Below the pieces are notes generated by a model. The model saw only the letters and a list, made by a program, of their open reading frames with translations, was not told the DNA's origin and did no database searches. Shown here in pieces: positions 9,492-17,920 of a stretch of 51,480 nt of DNA. Every line of letters begins with the position of its first letter. The first letter of the stretch is position 1. The DNA comes from a virus. Made by a program: the position numbers and the translations under genes. The stretch covers positions 1 to 51,480 of IMG/VR virus record IMGVR_UViG_3300022227_000005. One strand, 5' to 3'.

Positions 9492-10356
9492 AAAAAAATT
9501 CTACCGTAATTGGTAAATCCACCTCCTGCGAATTTCCGCAAGATGGACAGCTGAACATTTGCTTCATTATAATATCAGGTTCTATTTCATCTACAAAAGT
9601 TCTAAATGCTCTTGAATCACTAACTGGCATCATATCTGAATATTTTTGAATTTGAGCTGGCTTTGAATCACCATCTACTGATAAGATTTGGTGTTTAAAT
9701 CTAGTAGTGACATTTCTATCAACTTCTTGACCTGACATTCTCTTAATTTTTGATTGCGAATCGGCTATAGATTTCTGTTCACCTGAAGTTAATATTTTAA
9801 ATTCAATATCTCTTCCCGAGGGAGTTTTAAAGTCGAATTTATTATCTCCTTCAGAAACAGGATCTATATCCAATGTTTTCATTTTTAAACTTGACAAATC
9901 AAATTCAAAAGTGGTTTCTTCTGAGCAGCTCGGACATGCTGTATCAATACTATAGTCTTTTCCATATCCGCTGACTCTTAGTGCAATCATAATTGCATTT
10001 TTATCACCAGCTATAAGATCATCTACATTAACGGATTTATCCATCAAACAATTCTGAATCACTAAGTCAATAGCTTTTCCGCTTCTAATTAAAGATCGTG
10101 ATGTTAATATATCTTCTTCTGAAGCGGTCATCTGCCTTACTTCTACATCTTCTGCATTGTGTAAACTAGAATTTGGAGGGTATACTTTACCCTTCGAAGG
10201 TAGTTTCACAAAATCTCTAGGTACGACAAATCCAGCTTGAGCATCTCTCTTATTACCTTCTTCAAGTGCAACTTGTCTTGCCAAATCTTCACTTGAAACG
10301 CTAGGTTCAACGCTCATTTTTACTGGACGTGCTTCACCTTTAGTTTCTTCTGCCAT
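9481..10356 (-). CDS. Baseplate hub assembly protein, T4_baseplate (gp26-like) family
   Basis: A 291-residue protein. Residues 45-65 hold FVKLPSKGKVYPP, the usual opening of this family. A helical part (ASEEDILTSRSLIRSGKAID), 'DLIAGDKNAIMIALRVSGYG' and two zinc-type CPSC motifs follow (CPSC near residue 138 and CPSC near residue 276). In T4 gp26 helps assemble the baseplate hub and is not a major virion part. The start is well placed, with GGGCGAGAA upstream of ATG 10356. The coding sequence ends TTTTTTT-GGCC-TGAATGA, and the overlapping +1 frame continues a gp51-like protein. Confidence 0.8.
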   Translation of the reverse strand: MAEETKGEARPVKMSVEPSVSSEDLARQVALEEGNKRDAQAGFVVPRDFVKLPSKGKVYPPNSSLHNAEDVEVRQMTASEEDILTSRSLIRSGKAIDLVIQNCLMDKSVNVDDLIAGDKNAIMIALRVSGYGKDYSIDTACPSCSEETTFEFDLSSLKMKTLDIDPVSEGDNKFDFKTPSGRDIEFKILTSGEQKSIADSQSKIKRMSGQEVDRNVTTRFKHQILSVDGDSKPAQIQKYSDMMPVSDSRAFRTFVDEIEPDIIMKQMFSCPSCGNSQEVDLPITVEFFWPE

Positions 10357-10418
10357 ATTTCTCGCCCTCTAAAAGTGTTTTTTACATTCTTATAATTATA
10401 ATCAAGATACTACAAAGA

Positions 10419-10916
10419 TTAAAATTTTAATATGCAATTGTCCATTCTTATTGTTATTTCAATTTCTGTTGGTTCTGCAGCATCATGACTCAAGTCGCCG
10501 AATGTTGCTCCCTGAACCCAAGATCCTTGGATTTCCCAATCTTCAACCACTGCCCCAACTGGGTCTAATGATTTTAGATTAAAATCTTTCTTGTAGAATG
10601 CTGCATAACCAGCTCTACCCGAAATAAATTCATGCGAAAGTCTAATCCACTCCATTACTTTCTGCGAAGCCGAAGGAGCAATTGGATCATACAATCCTAA
10701 TGTTATTTCACCCCAAGAAGGCTTACCAGCAAGGTATCTTCTTGAGTTCATATAATGAATTTCAATTGGGTCCATTGTATAGCTTGGTTTAGAAGCGGAT
10801 CTTGCTATAAATGTAGGAATAGTGTCATCGTCGAACTGAAATAGCCATCTATTCTGACGTTTTGGTTCATACGCGTCCGTCAACATTTCATTGACGGGAA
10901 GAAGATCTTCTGCCAT
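10419..10916 (-). CDS. 19: Tail tube protein, gp19 family
   Basis: A 165-residue protein, close to T4 gp19 in length. Typical features are KRQNRWLFQFDD near the start, 'ARSASKPSYTMDPIEIHYMN' and 'LGLYDPIAPSASQKVMEWIR', ending in a beta-hairpin (EIEITIRMDNCILKF). It forms the inner tube through which DNA passes. It lies directly after the sheath gene in transcription order, as in T4, but with its own upstream motif and a terminator between the two. Confidence 0.9.
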   Translation of the reverse strand: MAEDLLPVNEMLTDAYEPKRQNRWLFQFDDDTIPTFIARSASKPSYTMDPIEIHYMNSRRYLAGKPSWGEITLGLYDPIAPSASQKVMEWIRLSHEFISGRAGYAAFYKKDFNLKSLDPVGAVVEDWEIQGSWVQGATFGDLSHDAAEPTEIEITIRMDNCILKF

Positions 10917-10950
10917 TATGTGTCTCCGTTAATTGTACTTAAATTTCAAA

Positions 10951-10958
10951 ATAAATAT
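10951..10958 (-). promoter_or_regulatory. Late-promoter-like ATATTTAT motif upstream of the tube gene
   Basis: GATATTTAT on the coding strand, 35 bases before ATG 10916 and downstream of the sheath terminator. This would allow separate, strong expression of the tube gene. Confidence 0.5.
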
Positions 10959-10982
10959 CAACATACTCTCATTTTATGTAGA

Positions 10983-11017
10983 TAAAAAACCATGCCATTT
11001 AAAAAAAATAAATGGCA
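10983..11017 (-). terminator. Rho-independent terminator after the sheath gene
   Basis: Perfect stem TGCCATTTA/TAAATGGCA with a T-rich loop, then TGGTTTTTT on the coding strand, 34 bases after the sheath stop codon. Confidence 0.8.
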
Positions 11018-11050
11018 CTTAGAGGGCGTTCTTGTGAGCTATTTATTCTC

Positions 11051-13414
11051 TTATTCAGAGAAGACCGCTCCTGTTCTTGTTACACTGAAGTCAAGAATTA
11101 TGATTTCAGCCGCTGTTGTTGGTTTCAAGAAGATCTTACCCTTAACTATATTTCTATCGATCAAGTCAGGAGTTGTTGTTGTTCCATCCAATACAGCCCT
11201 GAATTCCTGCAATCCTTGAGCAGCTTGGACTGTTCCAAGATATGAATTAACTCTACTCAAAAGGTTAGCTCTCATTGTGACTGAATTTGGTTCGAATACA
11301 AATGATCTTGAGAATCCAGCAATTGTCTTTCTTACTTCAATAAGCATTCTTCTTACATTAACTCTATCGAGCAATGATGCTTTCTTTTGAAGTGTTTTTT
11401 GTCCCCAGATTGCTACACCCATTCCTGGGAATGTTGCAATTGGATTAACATTAGCATTATAAAGATCGTCTCTCTGTGTTTGAGTCAATCTTCTTCTTGC
11501 TTCCAATACACTTTCTAATCCACCACGAGTGAATCCAGCAGGAGCGAACCATGCTTGACCAACTCTGTCATTGAATGCGTAAGCACCCATAACTTCTACA
11601 GATGGTGGAACCCAAAGTAGTCTATCATTATCAGCATCATTGATTCTGATCCATGGGAAGTAAGTAGCACCATAGTTAGTATCATACTTTTTAGCTTCCG
11701 TAATAGCATTAGAAACTGTAAGAGCCAAAGCGTTAGCCGTAGCTGTTCCATTTGAAAGATCAACAATACCGAATGCATCTCCTCTTGATTCAATCATGTC
11801 AAGCATCATTTGTGGAATATTTCCACCTGTGGATGTTGAGTGAGCACCAGGAGCTGCAATCAAATTAAAGTCAATTTCATCAGAATTGCCGAGTGTCTTA
11901 ATAGCAATGTTATAATCTGCTGAAAGTGTTCCATCATTAATATCAACTCGTTTATCAGATCTAGGATCCAAACCATCAAACCCTCTAAACATAGGCACAG
12001 TATATCTAATCTTGTTATTAGATGTAAAGTTACCAGAGTTTGATCCAATCATGTCGATATTTGTTAAACCTGCTGCAATTGATCCTGATCCAGAAAGGTC
12101 TCCACTTACTGCGAAGTAAATTTGACCAGTTTGTCCAGAAGTACTTCCTGAAGCATATGTAACTGATGTTTTGAGAGTATCATATACTCCACCTGATCCG
12201 GCACCAAAGTTGATACCCAAGAATATATTAGGATCTGTATCACTAATTGAATTCAATTGGTTAGCAATAACTGGAGGTTCAGGAACATTAGCAAGAGGAG
12301 GAACTATTTTTGTGAATCCTCTATAACCAGAAGGTCTAGCCGAATCGGGAAAACCATCATACACCTCAACTCTAATGTAGTTAGATCTGTTTTGATATTC
12401 ACCGTCAAATAGAATTTCAGGAGGTGTTGTTCCTAAACTATAAGATGGGTATCTATCACCAATTACTCTTCCAATAAACTGCTTAGAAGCTCTATCCATA
12501 ACTAGATTTTGGAATGTTTCCAAAACATTAGGAAGATCATCAGTATCATTTGCCGATCTTACTAGCAATGTGAATGCTGGAGCTGAAGTTGTTGAAGTAT
12601 CTACCTGAGTGATAGATATTTTAATATCTGTGTTGGCAGCATCACCATCTGATCGAGTATAAACTCTGAATAGATCATGAACTGTGCCATTGAAGTTTTG
12701 TGAAATTATAGCTGGTGTTCTACCTGGCGCAAATCCACCTGTAACTTGTGTTGAATCAGCTGTACAAGTTACAAAGCCTCCATTAGCTGTTAAGTTTCCT
12801 GCAGCGTCAGCCGATACTGTTCCTAAGATAGATCCTACTGCGTGATCAAATACTGCGTCAACATATAAAGCAGTCAAAGAATCGCCGTTTCTAGTTTCCC
12901 GTGGTGATGTTCCAAGAACTTTCTTGACATAATTTGAACTTGATTCTGTCAATGAAAGGTTTGTAGCAGTAACACCTTTACCTACAATCGAAATTGCAAA
13001 GTTTGTTGGTGTTCCACTCAATTGTACTTCTTCTACATCTCCTCTTAATCTTAATATTCCACCCACCATATTAGAAGCCGACAATGCAGCTGTTGCGGTA
13101 GTGTTAGCAATTGGAAATGCCAGCATTACTGCTGTTCCAATACTCGCTGTTGCACGACCCAGCACTCTGACTACATTGAGAGTTCCTGCATTTTTTAAAT
13201 ATGACTTTGCAGCATATGGCGTGTAAAGATCAGGGTCTAAACCACCAAAAATTTCTCTGTATTCGCCAAAGTTTCCAACTTCAACTGGCAAATATGCAGG
13301 CCCTTTCTTAGTCAATCCTACAAGAGCTGCTCCAATAGCTCCAGCGCCTGCTGGAACAAAGGATTCATCGATCTCTTTGGTATAAGCACCTGGTGATACA
13401 AATACTTGTGCCAT
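11051..13414 (-). CDS. 18: Tail sheath protein, gp18 family
   Basis: A 787-residue protein starting at MAQVFVSPGAYTKEID (ATG 13414). A TTG-type extension five residues upstream is less likely. The N-terminal 'SPGAYTKEIDES' and 'GPAYLPVEVGNFGEYREIFG' are typical of myovirus sheaths. The C-terminal 200 residues (AWFAPAGFTRGGLESV, 'INPIATFPG'-like NVNPIATFPGMGVAIWGQKT, 'RRMLIEVRKTI') form the conserved contractile domain. The middle 350 residues are surface-domain sequence and vary more in this family. It has its own terminator downstream. Confidence 0.95.
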   Translation of the reverse strand: MAQVFVSPGAYTKEIDESFVPAGAGAIGAALVGLTKKGPAYLPVEVGNFGEYREIFGGLDPDLYTPYAAKSYLKNAGTLNVVRVLGRATASIGTAVMLAFPIANTTATAALSASNMVGGILRLRGDVEEVQLSGTPTNFAISIVGKGVTATNLSLTESSSNYVKKVLGTSPRETRNGDSLTALYVDAVFDHAVGSILGTVSADAAGNLTANGGFVTCTADSTQVTGGFAPGRTPAIISQNFNGTVHDLFRVYTRSDGDAANTDIKISITQVDTSTTSAPAFTLLVRSANDTDDLPNVLETFQNLVMDRASKQFIGRVIGDRYPSYSLGTTPPEILFDGEYQNRSNYIRVEVYDGFPDSARPSGYRGFTKIVPPLANVPEPPVIANQLNSISDTDPNIFLGINFGAGSGGVYDTLKTSVTYASGSTSGQTGQIYFAVSGDLSGSGSIAAGLTNIDMIGSNSGNFTSNNKIRYTVPMFRGFDGLDPRSDKRVDINDGTLSADYNIAIKTLGNSDEIDFNLIAAPGAHSTSTGGNIPQMMLDMIESRGDAFGIVDLSNGTATANALALTVSNAITEAKKYDTNYGATYFPWIRINDADNDRLLWVPPSVEVMGAYAFNDRVGQAWFAPAGFTRGGLESVLEARRRLTQTQRDDLYNANVNPIATFPGMGVAIWGQKTLQKKASLLDRVNVRRMLIEVRKTIAGFSRSFVFEPNSVTMRANLLSRVNSYLGTVQAAQGLQEFRAVLDGTTTTPDLIDRNIVKGKIFLKPTTAAEIIILDFSVTRTGAVFSE

Positions 13415-13505
13415 TAAAAAATCTCCCAAAAATATACGTTATTTCTATTTAGTTTACAAAGCTTGCTATTAATCGGTTATGTATGAAACTCACAAGCCAT
13501 TTGGT

Positions 13506-13513
13506 ATAAATAT
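13506..13513 (-). promoter_or_regulatory. Late-promoter-like ATATTTAT motif upstream of the sheath gene
   Basis: TTATATTTATA on the coding strand between the preceding terminator and the sheath start, about 92 bases from the ATG. Confidence 0.5.
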
Positions 13514-13532
13514 AAACGACTTAGCCCAAAAA

Positions 13533-13561
13533 CAAAAAAGAGCACACGTCAAGTGTACTCT
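13533..13561 (-). terminator. Rho-independent terminator
   Basis: Stem AGAGTACAC/GTGTGCTCT (one G-T pair) followed by TTTTTTG on the coding strand, 27 bases after the stop of the coiled-coil gene. It closes the glycan-type operon. Confidence 0.85.
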
Positions 13562-13587
13562 TCTTAATAATCTATTAATATTTTTGT

Positions 13588-13911
13588 TTAGAGATCTACT
13601 TCTTCAACTTCAACTTCTTCAGCATTATCAGCTAACTCTTGCGATACAACTTCTAAATCAGGATCAGCAGTTGGTTCAATATCATCTATATCATCAGGTT
13701 GTGATGGAACTTCACTCTCTTCTAGCTGTTGTTTTTTGTCTTCACCCAACAATTGTCTAGTCAATGTTAAAGCACCTAAATTCTGATCTAACTGTCTTTG
13801 AAGCTCTTCTACTAAATCATTTGTTTTCTTGAGTCTCAACTCTAAATTCAAAGCTGTTTGATTGAGACCATCTCTTGTTGCTTCTAAATCTTTATGTGAT
13901 ACGTCTGGCAT
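13588..13911 (-). CDS. Small coiled-coil acidic protein
   Basis: A 107-residue protein. Residues 5-60 are heptad-rich coiled coil (LEATRDGLNQTALNLELRLK). The last 40 residues are strongly acidic (DDIDDIEP...EEVEVEEVDL). It starts at ATG 13911, overlapping the previous stop as TAATG. Marine T4-like phages often carry small proteins beginning MPDV or MPEV near tail genes, but the role is unknown. Acidic tail plus coiled coil would suit a chaperone or a virion-associated oligomer; this is inference. Confidence 0.7.
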   Translation of the reverse strand: MPDVSHKDLEATRDGLNQTALNLELRLKKTNDLVEELQRQLDQNLGALTLTRQLLGEDKKQQLEESEVPSQPDDIDDIEPTADPDLEVVSQELADNAEEVEVEEVDL

Positions 13912-14486
13912 TATACGCCCTCCTTTCTGACATAAATATCACCCATTACTAAAATATCTATGTTTGATTTTTTAAATGTTTTCACTGCATCTGAAGGTGT
14001 TTCTACTATTGGTTCTCCATCGATATTAAAAGATGTGTTTAAAAGCATTGGAATGTCTGTTTTTTCGAAAAACATCTTTAACAGCACGTATAATGTTCTA
14101 TTATCTGATTCACACACAGTCTGTATGCGTGCTGTTCCATCTTCATGAACTATGCCAGGAGCTTTTTCTTTACACATTTCTGTTGCTTTAGCTGAAAATA
14201 ACATATATGGAGATGATCTTTTCATGTCGAACCATTTAGCTGCTTCTTCATCTATGATTACAGGAGCATATGGTCTCCACCATTCTCTATGCTTTATTTT
14301 TTCATTGATATATTTTTTAACATCTGGCATTGCAGGGTTTGCCAATATAGATCTAAATCCTAATGCTCTAGGACCAAACTCTGATCCATTTTGAAACCAT
14401 CCTACTATTTTATTATCTGCCAAGTCTTGTGCTACCTTTGGAAGTACTTTTCTTATACCTGCTTTGCTATTGATTTCTAGTTTCAC
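13911..14486 (-). CDS. Carbamoyltransferase, C-terminal domain as a separate gene
   Basis: A 191-residue protein matching only the C-terminal domain of NodU/CmcH-type carbamoyltransferases. It has GSEFGPRALGFRSILANP, 'HREWWRPYAPVIIDEEA', 'DGTARIQTV' and 'LLNTSFNIDGEPIVETPSDA'. This domain carries part of the carbamoyl-transfer site. It starts at GTG 14486, which overlaps the stop of the N-terminal gene as GTGA, so the two are coupled. The full-length homologue at 16079-17875 shows where the missing half belongs. Both pieces look intact, so a two-subunit enzyme is likely. Confidence 0.8.
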   Translation of the reverse strand: MKLEINSKAGIRKVLPKVAQDLADNKIVGWFQNGSEFGPRALGFRSILANPAMPDVKKYINEKIKHREWWRPYAPVIIDEEAAKWFDMKRSSPYMLFSAKATEMCKEKAPGIVHEDGTARIQTVCESDNRTLYVLLKMFFEKTDIPMLLNTSFNIDGEPIVETPSDAVKTFKKSNIDILVMGDIYVRKEGV

Positions 14487-15625
14487 TTAATTGCCTCTAA
14501 CATATCTTCTTTAGAATATATTTTTCCCAACGATCCCAAGTTGAATGGTAGCTCGATAGAAAGCTTGCTATTGAGATCCCTCTCATGCCACTGAACACAA
14601 TGAATAGCAGCACCAAAGCAGAGCCCGGAATCATTAGCAGCAGGGAATACGAAAATTTCCTTAAAAATCTTTTCATCAAGTAATGCTTTATTCGCGAGAA
14701 CATTTAGAGCACATCCTCCAGCTAAACAGAGATTTTCCTGAATGACATTAAAAGCATTTAAACCTCTGAAATAATCTATTAATGCGTGAGTAAATTGATG
14801 TTGCAACCAGGCAGCTAAATCAGCCGGTTCATATTTCTGCATTTTTTCAAGCGCGGGTAGTTCATTTTGATATATAGAAGGGAAATAGTAACTTTCATCT
14901 TTATACTCTCTTATTGTCCTTTTAAATAGTGAAGGTAACTTAACATTGTTTTTATTTCCATAAGCTGATAATCCCATTATTTTACCAGGAGCTACTTCAG
15001 AAAATATATAAGGATTAGTTATTTTTTCTGCTTTTTCCGGTTCAATCATCTGATAGATGTTTTTAGACATGTAGTTATAAGTCTCTCCTAATGGAAATTC
15101 ATTTTTTTTATTAACTCCATTTATGAAGTGTTTAAAAACTACAATACCTGTACAATTTTTCTTTTGCCCAACTCCATAGAAGCCTGTTTCTGATAACATT
15201 AATCCCTGATGCTGTGTATCAAATGCATTCCCTGCACCATCAAATGTTAGTATCGAAGCCGATTCAAAGGGAGAAGTCCAAAATACTGCTGAAGCGTGTG
15301 CTAAATGATGATCTACAAATCTTATTTCAGCATTTGGAAATTCTCTTTGGAGTATTTTCTTTATATTATCTTCTCTAAACAGACTGTGAATGCTTCTAGT
15401 ATAGCCTACTACATCAATATCATTTTTCTTTAATTTGCCTTCTTTTAGTACATAACTAATGGACAAGGTTGGATATGTACCATCATGTTTTACTCGAGAT
15501 AATCTTTCTTCACTTATTGTGCAAATATGCTTTGCGTCTTTGAATAAAGAGGCTCCAGCACTATGCAGCCATGCATCACGGTGGTCCCAGCCTACGCAGC
15601 CATACAACCCTATTATATTCTTCAA
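14483..15625 (-). CDS. Carbamoyltransferase, N-terminal domain as a separate gene
   Basis: A 380-residue protein with the ASKHA-type (TsaD/Kae1-like) domain of NodU-type carbamoyltransferases. It has IIGLYGCVGWDHRDAWLHSA, 'ISEERLSRVKHDGTYP', 'FVDHHLAHASAVFWTSPF' and 'LCLAGGCALNVLANKALL'. The HHLAHA histidines bind metal in this family. I take the TTG at 15625 as start: it overlaps the upstream stop as TTGA, has AGGA seven bases ahead, and gives the usual short lead into KNIIGLYG. A longer start would overlap the membrane-protein gene by 52 bases. It ends exactly at the linker before the C-terminal domain. Confidence 0.8.
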   Translation of the reverse strand: MKNIIGLYGCVGWDHRDAWLHSAGASLFKDAKHICTISEERLSRVKHDGTYPTLSISYVLKEGKLKKNDIDVVGYTRSIHSLFREDNIKKILQREFPNAEIRFVDHHLAHASAVFWTSPFESASILTFDGAGNAFDTQHQGLMLSETGFYGVGQKKNCTGIVVFKHFINGVNKKNEFPLGETYNYMSKNIYQMIEPEKAEKITNPYIFSEVAPGKIMGLSAYGNKNNVKLPSLFKRTIREYKDESYYFPSIYQNELPALEKMQKYEPADLAAWLQHQFTHALIDYFRGLNAFNVIQENLCLAGGCALNVLANKALLDEKIFKEIFVFPAANDSGLCFGAAIHCVQWHERDLNSKLSIELPFNLGSLGKIYSKEDMLEAIK

Positions 15626-15888
15626 TTGTTTTTCCTGTAATATAAAATCATAGTCACAATTATAAATAAACATGTTCCACTAACAGCATAATTTATAATG
15701 TATAAGAGAGGAATTTCATCAGCTAAAGCAGAACCAAACAACATAGCATATCCTAGCAAAACAAGTAACCAGCCCCATATAGAAACATCATCAGATCTTT
15801 TACGATGGAACATTCTTATCATATGAGGGAAATTGCTACTAAATAAGAGTAATAATCCTATAAAACCGTAAATTTCAACGAATGTCAT
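15622..15888 (-). CDS. SemiSWEET/PQ-loop-like three-helix membrane protein
   Basis: An 88-residue protein with three predicted membrane helices: residues 3-20 (VEIYGFIGLLLLFSSN), 40-57 (WGWLLVLLGYAMLFGSAL) and 62-82. After helix 1 comes 'PHMIRMFHRKRSDDVSIWGW', matching the P-x-x-x-R/K...K-S..D-V-S signature of SemiSWEET and PQ-loop proteins, and the length is right for a half-transporter. These dimerise in the inner membrane and carry sugars. The start at ATG 15888 overlaps the previous stop as ATGA. Its place inside a carbamoyl/glycosyl transferase cassette fits a sugar-related task, but the substrate is unknown. Confidence 0.7.
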   Translation of the reverse strand: MTFVEIYGFIGLLLLFSSNFPHMIRMFHRKRSDDVSIWGWLLVLLGYAMLFGSALADEIPLLYIINYAVSGTCLFIIVTMILYYRKNN

Positions 15889-16076
15889 GCAGCCTCTTCG
15901 CAATATTTCTTTATAGTAATGTATTTTATGTTCTCAACTTCTTTCGTTTCAAATGAAATACCTTCACCCAATCTATCAGGTTGCATTTCATACTCTTTTA
16001 TTTTCAGTTCGTCAAATGTATCTAATATATTCTTGAGTTTGTACCAGCTTATGGTAATCTCACAATCTTCACACAT
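15885..16076 (-). CDS. Small protein of unknown function
   Basis: A 63-residue protein with C-x-x-C near the start (MCEDCEITISWYKL), three more cysteine-free turns and a CEEAA end. It lies between the large carbamoyltransferase and the membrane protein, coupled to the latter by an ATGA overlap. A bit of 'GEGISFET' beta structure is visible. No family recognised. Confidence 0.65.
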   Translation of the reverse strand: MCEDCEITISWYKLKNILDTFDELKIKEYEMQPDRLGEGISFETKEVENIKYITIKKYCEEAA

Positions 16077-16078
16077 AT

Positions 16079-17875
16079 TTACTTCTCCACTAAATAGTAC
16101 TTATCTCCTGCAGTGAATGCTACAACATCTATCTTAGTTTTCTTGAAGCAATTCAAGGCGTCTTCTGGAGTTTCTACTATAGGTTCACCTTGGACATTGA
16201 ATGATGTGTTGATTAGAACTGATTTTTTTGTTTGCTTATACAATTCAGTCAATATACCAAATATCACAGGGTTATCTTTTTCATTTGCAGTTTGTATACG
16301 AGCAGTATTATCCACATGAATTCCAGAAGGAATTTCGTCGGGAATTAAACATTTTAGATTAAAAAGCATGAAAGGATATTCAGATCTTATCAAATCAAAA
16401 TACATATCAGCTTCGTCCTCTAATACAACAGGGCCAAACGGTCTAAATTCTTCTCTATGCTTAACTTTTTTATTGAGTATATCTTTCATTTCGGGATTAG
16501 AAGCACTAGCTAATATTGATCTATGGCACAAAGCTCTAGGACCTATTTCAGATCCTCCTGTAAATAATCCCACAACCTTATCATCTTTTAATTTTGCAAC
16601 TATTCTTTTGTTAAATCTTTCTTTGTCTGGACTAGCACGTTGCAATTTAGTATTTTTAATGGCATCATATATTTCCCCGGCCGAATATATTTTTCCACCT
16701 TCGAAGATTTCTCTTGTAGAATGAATATGTCTCTTACCAGCAGTTGATTGATGAAGTTCTTTCTTTTTATTGATCTTCATATTGTCGGCTACAAATAATC
16801 CTGCACCAATTGTCAATCCATCATCACCACAAGCTGGAGCTGCAAAGAAATTATGATATGAGAATTCCTTCTCCATATTGCCATTCATCGCGCAATTAAG
16901 AAAAGTTCCTCCTGCTAAACAAATATTTTGAGTAATCTTCTGTTCTCTAAGTAGTTTGTGTAGCATACTTTTAACTGATTGTTCTAATATATATTGAGTA
17001 TCTGCTGCTATATTTTTGTGTAAATCATCTTCCCAGTCGGATTTTTTCAGCCAGTATTTGTCTGGTTTTCCACCTTCGCCTTTTAATTGAGGGAAATATC
17101 CTCTCGAATTAGGAATCTTTTTTATTTTGTGCTTGCCCATCAAGTGCATGAACTGATCGCCATGATATAAATCGCCCATTTGAACAACTTTTGGCCAAAC
17201 TATATCACTGTATTTTTTTGGCGCTCCATACGCCGCTAAAGCCATAACCTTACCAGCATCAGTGAGTGAAGGATAGAATCCTAAATAATCACAAACAGAA
17301 GAGTAAAATCCTCCAACATTGAAATCTCCACCTCTTCTTATAGCTCTATAGAATTTGTCTTTTTCATTGAAATAATAAACAGCATGATTGGTTCCCATAT
17401 TATCATTCACATCTAATGAAAAACACATAGCATCATCGAATGGAGACATATACCAGGCATACGCACAGTGAGCAAAATGATGATCAACTAACATGCATGG
17501 TTTTGATAAATCTCCAATATGGAAAGTAAAAAATCCTTGAGCTAGTTGATTTTGATCCTGATGAAACTGAACATAATCTTCTATACTATATTCGATGCCA
17601 TTATCTGTAGTAATAGCGAAACCATCAGCGCTTTTATCAAACAATTCATTGTTTTCATTGTCTCTATCGAAAAACCAATTTACTACTGCAATTAGATTAA
17701 CATCTTTAAATTTGATTCCTTCTTTATCAAGAAGATATTTTATAACTTTTTTATTTACGCCTCGATCGCATTTATTACGTGTCAATCGCTCTGTTGCAAT
17801 AAATCCTACTAGTTTTTTATTTTTTATAAGAGCAGCTGATCCATTATGAGAAAAATTCAATCCTAGTATATACAT
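16079..17875 (-). CDS. Carbamoyltransferase, NodU/CmcH family, full length
   Basis: A 598-residue two-domain enzyme expected to move a carbamoyl group from carbamoyl phosphate to a hydroxyl, usually on a sugar. Residues 1-365 form the ASKHA-like domain (YILGLNFSHNGSAALIK, 'VDHHFAHCAYAWYMSPFDDA', 'NICLAGGTFLNCAMNG'). Residues 410-598 form the C-terminal domain (GGSEIGPRALCHRSILA, 'HREEFRPFGPVVLEDEAD', 'LINTSFNVQGEPIVETPEDA'). ATG 17875 with GGAGG eight bases upstream is the clear start. Such genes are known in marine myoviruses. Here it heads a cassette with a glycosyltransferase, so modification of cell-surface or virion glycan is likely, but unproven. Confidence 0.9.
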   Translation of the reverse strand: MYILGLNFSHNGSAALIKNKKLVGFIATERLTRNKCDRGVNKKVIKYLLDKEGIKFKDVNLIAVVNWFFDRDNENNELFDKSADGFAITTDNGIEYSIEDYVQFHQDQNQLAQGFFTFHIGDLSKPCMLVDHHFAHCAYAWYMSPFDDAMCFSLDVNDNMGTNHAVYYFNEKDKFYRAIRRGGDFNVGGFYSSVCDYLGFYPSLTDAGKVMALAAYGAPKKYSDIVWPKVVQMGDLYHGDQFMHLMGKHKIKKIPNSRGYFPQLKGEGGKPDKYWLKKSDWEDDLHKNIAADTQYILEQSVKSMLHKLLREQKITQNICLAGGTFLNCAMNGNMEKEFSYHNFFAAPACGDDGLTIGAGLFVADNMKINKKKELHQSTAGKRHIHSTREIFEGGKIYSAGEIYDAIKNTKLQRASPDKERFNKRIVAKLKDDKVVGLFTGGSEIGPRALCHRSILASASNPEMKDILNKKVKHREEFRPFGPVVLEDEADMYFDLIRSEYPFMLFNLKCLIPDEIPSGIHVDNTARIQTANEKDNPVIFGILTELYKQTKKSVLINTSFNVQGEPIVETPEDALNCFKKTKIDVVAFTAGDKYYLVEK

Positions 17876-17920
17876 TATATTATCCTCCAAACTCTATTTA
17901 TGTCATTACCCCATATGTAC

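Noticed and set aside
13929-13936. ATATTTAT motif at the end of the split carbamoyltransferase
   Set aside because: It codes for the conserved G-D-I-Y-V segment of that protein, so it is probably chance.
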